Source: Spirochaetales bacterium
GTDB taxonomy: Bacteria > Spirochaetota > Spirochaetia > Sphaerochaetales > Sphaerochaetaceae
DNA length: 8,069 bases
Assembly (NCBI GenBank): GCA_017962865.1
Contig: JAGCUM010000173.1
Coordinates: 1-8,069 of the forward strand
Reading direction: 5' to 3'
In this document: positions 6,589 to 8,069 of the stretch, piece by piece
How the letters are laid out: the number at the start of each line of letters is the position of its first letter
Position numbering within the stretch: the first letter of the stretch is position 1
The notes under the pieces: generated by a model
What the model was told of the DNA's origin: nothing
The model's database searches: none
What the model saw: only the letters and a program-made list of their open reading frames with translations
Program-made: the position numbers and the translations under genes

Positions 6589-6593
6589 GAGGT
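6589..6593 (+). promoter_or_regulatory. Ribosome binding site of carA (GAGGT)
   Basis: GAGGT lies 3 bases before the ATG at 6597 and 9 bases before the in-frame ATG at 6603, so it does not clearly decide between the two. Confidence 0.5.
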
Positions 6594-6596
6594 TCT

Positions 6597-7709
6597 ATGA
6601 CCATGGAAAAAGGCTACCTGCTTCTTTCGGACGGCACGTGCTTCAGCGGTAGGATTTTCGGAAATCCTTCCATCTGTTGCGGCGAGCTTGTTTTCAATAC
6701 AAGCATGACCGGTTACAGCGAAATACTTACCGACCCGTCCTACAACGGACAGATCGTTTTGATGACCTATCCGCTCATCGGAAACTACGGAGTTGATGAA
6801 TCTTGGAATGAGAGCTGTGGTATTGATGCCACGGCTCTTGTTGTAAAAAAGCTCTATGAAGGACCGCTTCCCCCGGGCCGTGAAAGCCTCGAATCGTTCA
6901 TGGCAAGGCAGGGAAAGTGCGGCATAACCGATGTCGATACCAGAAGCCTCACCCTCCATATCAGAAACCACGGCAGTCAGAATGCGGTGATCTTCCCGCA
7001 AAGCATGGAAGCCGAAGCCCGCAAACTGCTTTCGACCTTCCCGAAGATAACCGAAAGGGACCTGATTGACGGTGTCAGCGTGAAAAAAGAAACCCACGAC
7101 CCCGATCTGGGCGATGGTTTTGCAAAGAGCCCTTCTGCGGACGCTCCCGGAATCGCCCTGGTGGACTTCGGAATCAAGAAATCGATAATCGAGAACATCT
7201 ACAAGCGCGGCTACCATGTGACGTTGCTTCCGCCGACATTCAAGGCCACCGATGTCCTGGACAAGGGCTACTGCCTGCTCTTTCTGTCAAACGGCCCCGG
7301 AGACCCCGCCCTGCTTCAGGATGCGGTCAACGAAGTTAAGACCTGCATAGGAAGAATTCCGGTAAGCGGAATCTGTCTCGGGCACCAGATCATAACCTGG
7401 GCCCTCGGCGGCAGAACGGTCAAGATGGCGTTCGGTCACCACGGCGGGAATCACCCCGTCAGGGACCTCGATACCGGAAAGACCTTCGTAACCAGCCAGA
7501 ACCACGGCTTCATGAGCGACAGGAGCACCCTCCCCGAAAGCGTGAGCATCTGGTTCGACAATGCCAACGACGGAACGGTCGAAGGCCTGTACGATAAGTC
7601 AAAGCACGTCAGAAGCGTGCAGTTCCACCCCGAGGCCTCACCCGGACCGCAGGACGGAACGTGGATATTCGATTCGCTGCTGGAAGATATCAAGAAGGAG
7701 AACGCCTGA
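6597..7709 (+). CDS. carA: Carbamoyl-phosphate synthase, glutamine-hydrolysing small subunit
   Basis: 370 aa, normal for CarA, the glutaminase subunit that feeds ammonia through a tunnel to CarB for carbamoyl phosphate synthesis (pyrimidines and arginine). The N-terminal small-chain domain (about 1-150) carries [19 protein letters not shown] and GCIxD-like ending [13 protein letters not shown], with GSQNAVI. The class I glutamine amidotransferase domain (about 186-366) has SNGPGDP (231-237), the nucleophile elbow GICLGHQ (C260), [17 protein letters not shown] and the catalytic VQFHPEAS (H344, E346). The catalytic triad is complete. Start is ATG 6597 or ATG 6603 (MEKGYLLL); an upstream in-frame TTG at 6561 is disfavoured because it lacks a ribosome binding site. 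Its TGA overlaps the carB ATG by one base, indicating an operon with translational coupling. It is divergent from metK. Confidence 0.96.
   Translation: MTMEKGYLLLSDGTCFSGRIFGNPSICCGELVFNTSMTGYSEILTDPSYNGQIVLMTYPLIGNYGVDESWNESCGIDATALVVKKLYEGPLPPGRESLESFMARQGKCGITDVDTRSLTLHIRNHGSQNAVIFPQSMEAEARKLLSTFPKITERDLIDGVSVKKETHDPDLGDGFAKSPSADAPGIALVDFGIKKSIIENIYKRGYHVTLLPPTFKATDVLDKGYCLLFLSNGPGDPALLQDAVNEVKTCIGRIPVSGICLGHQIITWALGGRTVKMAFGHHGGNHPVRDLDTGKTFVTSQNHGFMSDRSTLPESVSIWFDNANDGTVEGLYDKSKHVRSVQFHPEASPGPQDGTWIFDSLLEDIKKENA
7695..7700 (+). promoter_or_regulatory. Ribosome binding site of carB (AAGGAG) inside carA
   Basis: AAGGAG lies within the last codons of carA, 8 bases before the carB ATG at 7709. 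Confidence 0.85.
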
Positions 7710-8069
7710 TGCCGAGAAGAAACGACATTCATCACATACTGGTAATCGGCTCCGGTCCCATAGTGATCGGACAGGCCTGCGAATTCGACTACTCCGGCAA
7801 CCAGGCGGTAAAGACACTGAAGGAGGAAGGCTATGAGGTATCGCTCATAAACCCGAATCCTGCAACCATGATGACCACACCGGGGCTTGCGGACCACATC
7901 TTCCTTGAGCCCCTTACGGTGGAATATGTGGAGAAGATTTTCCAGCAGGTCGGACCCGATGCCATCCTATCCACGATGGGAGGCCAGACGGCCCTGAACC
8001 TGACCCTGGAACTCGAAAGCAAGGGCCTTCTCGAGAAGTACGGGGTCAAGGTCATAGGAGCATCCATCG
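7709..8069 (+). CDS. carB: Carbamoyl-phosphate synthase large subunit (N-terminal part only)
   Basis: 120 complete codons are visible before the right edge; the full protein is normally over 1,000 aa. The fragment is the pre-ATP-grasp domain of the first synthetase half, with [21 protein letters not shown] (start of the chain, residues 10-30), the [13 protein letters not shown] segment (50-62), FLEPLT (65-70) and [11 protein letters not shown] (88-98). CarB phosphorylates bicarbonate, condenses it with CarA-derived ammonia and phosphorylates carbamate. The common NSNPATIMTDPE stretch here reads [12 protein letters not shown], a modest divergence. The start is the ATG whose first base is the last base of the carA stop (TGATG), behind a good AAGGAG. 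Nothing can be said about the rest of the enzyme or its allosteric domain. Confidence 0.96.
   Translation, partial: MPRRNDIHHILVIGSGPIVIGQACEFDYSGNQAVKTLKEEGYEVSLINPNPATMMTTPGLADHIFLEPLTVEYVEKIFQQVGPDAILSTMGGQTALNLTLELESKGLLEKYGVKVIGASI

Larger units (their letters stand above)
6226..6596. other. Intergenic region between divergent metK and carA
   Basis: 371 bases without a convincing gene. From left to right it holds the metK leader and ribosome binding site, the metK promoter (6286-6313), a hairpin palindrome (6320-6335), a segment with a 9-bp direct repeat (6337-6382), an AT-rich stretch (about 6421-6495), a cluster of GTTGCA half-sites (6496-6546) and the carA leader. I could not identify a clear carA promoter; a -35-like TTGCAA (6542-6547) with a poor -10 (TAAGTT, 6565-6570) is the best I see. 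No SAM-I, purine or pyrimidine riboswitch consensus and no PyrR-type attenuator is evident. Confidence 0.6.

Noticed and set aside
6492..7217. 241-codon open frame on the minus strand
   Set aside because: Antisense to carA, whose domains are complete; no recognisable domain or ribosome binding site.

Overview
This is ordinary-looking bacterial chromosomal DNA of moderate GC content. It carries six protein-coding genes, two of them cut by the window edges. The gene families are an NCS2 purine permease, a nickase-free adenine deaminase of the long Ade/AdeC type, a short methionine adenosyltransferase, CarA/CarB, and a 7TM plus degenerate GGDEF plus EAL receptor. This mix would suit an anaerobic, host-associated spirochaete or Clostridia-like bacterium. 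That is an impression from protein flavour only; no rRNA or marker in the window settles it. I see no tRNA, rRNA, CRISPR array, insertion sequence or phage gene.

Layout. Positions 1-1911 (minus strand) hold a membrane-anchored c-di-GMP-type signalling protein that runs off the left edge. It is divergent from a purine permease at 2061-3362 (plus). The 149-bp gap between them contains a good sigma-70-like promoter for the permease and a palindrome (GTTGCA-CC-TGCAAC) directly upstream of its -35 box. A strong rho-independent terminator (3391-3418) ends the permease only 14 bases before the adenine deaminase gene ade (3433-5172, plus). ade converges with metK (5182-6225, minus), with only 9 bp between their stop codons. 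A 371-bp intergenic region (6226-6596) separates metK from the divergent carA (6597-7709, plus). It holds a metK promoter, a hairpin-bearing segment that could be a small repeat element, and a cluster of GTTGCA-type half-sites before carA. carA overlaps carB (7709 onward, plus, truncated by the right edge) by one base.

How the genes fit together. Permease and Ade form a plausible adenine salvage unit: import adenine, then deaminate it to hypoxanthine plus ammonia. CarAB makes carbamoyl phosphate from glutamine, bicarbonate and ATP for pyrimidine and arginine synthesis. MetK makes S-adenosylmethionine, whose use ultimately releases adenine, so the neighbourhood leans towards nucleobase and one-carbon metabolism. 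The same GTTGCA half-site before the permease and before carA hints at a shared regulator, but this rests on few sites.

Nothing here looks like a new defence or mobile system. The most interesting points are the doubly degenerate GGDEF/EAL receptor with an apparently leaderless transcript, the shared GTTGCA sites, the terminator placed just in front of ade, the short divergent MetK, and the unexplained intergenic segment at about 6311-6420.
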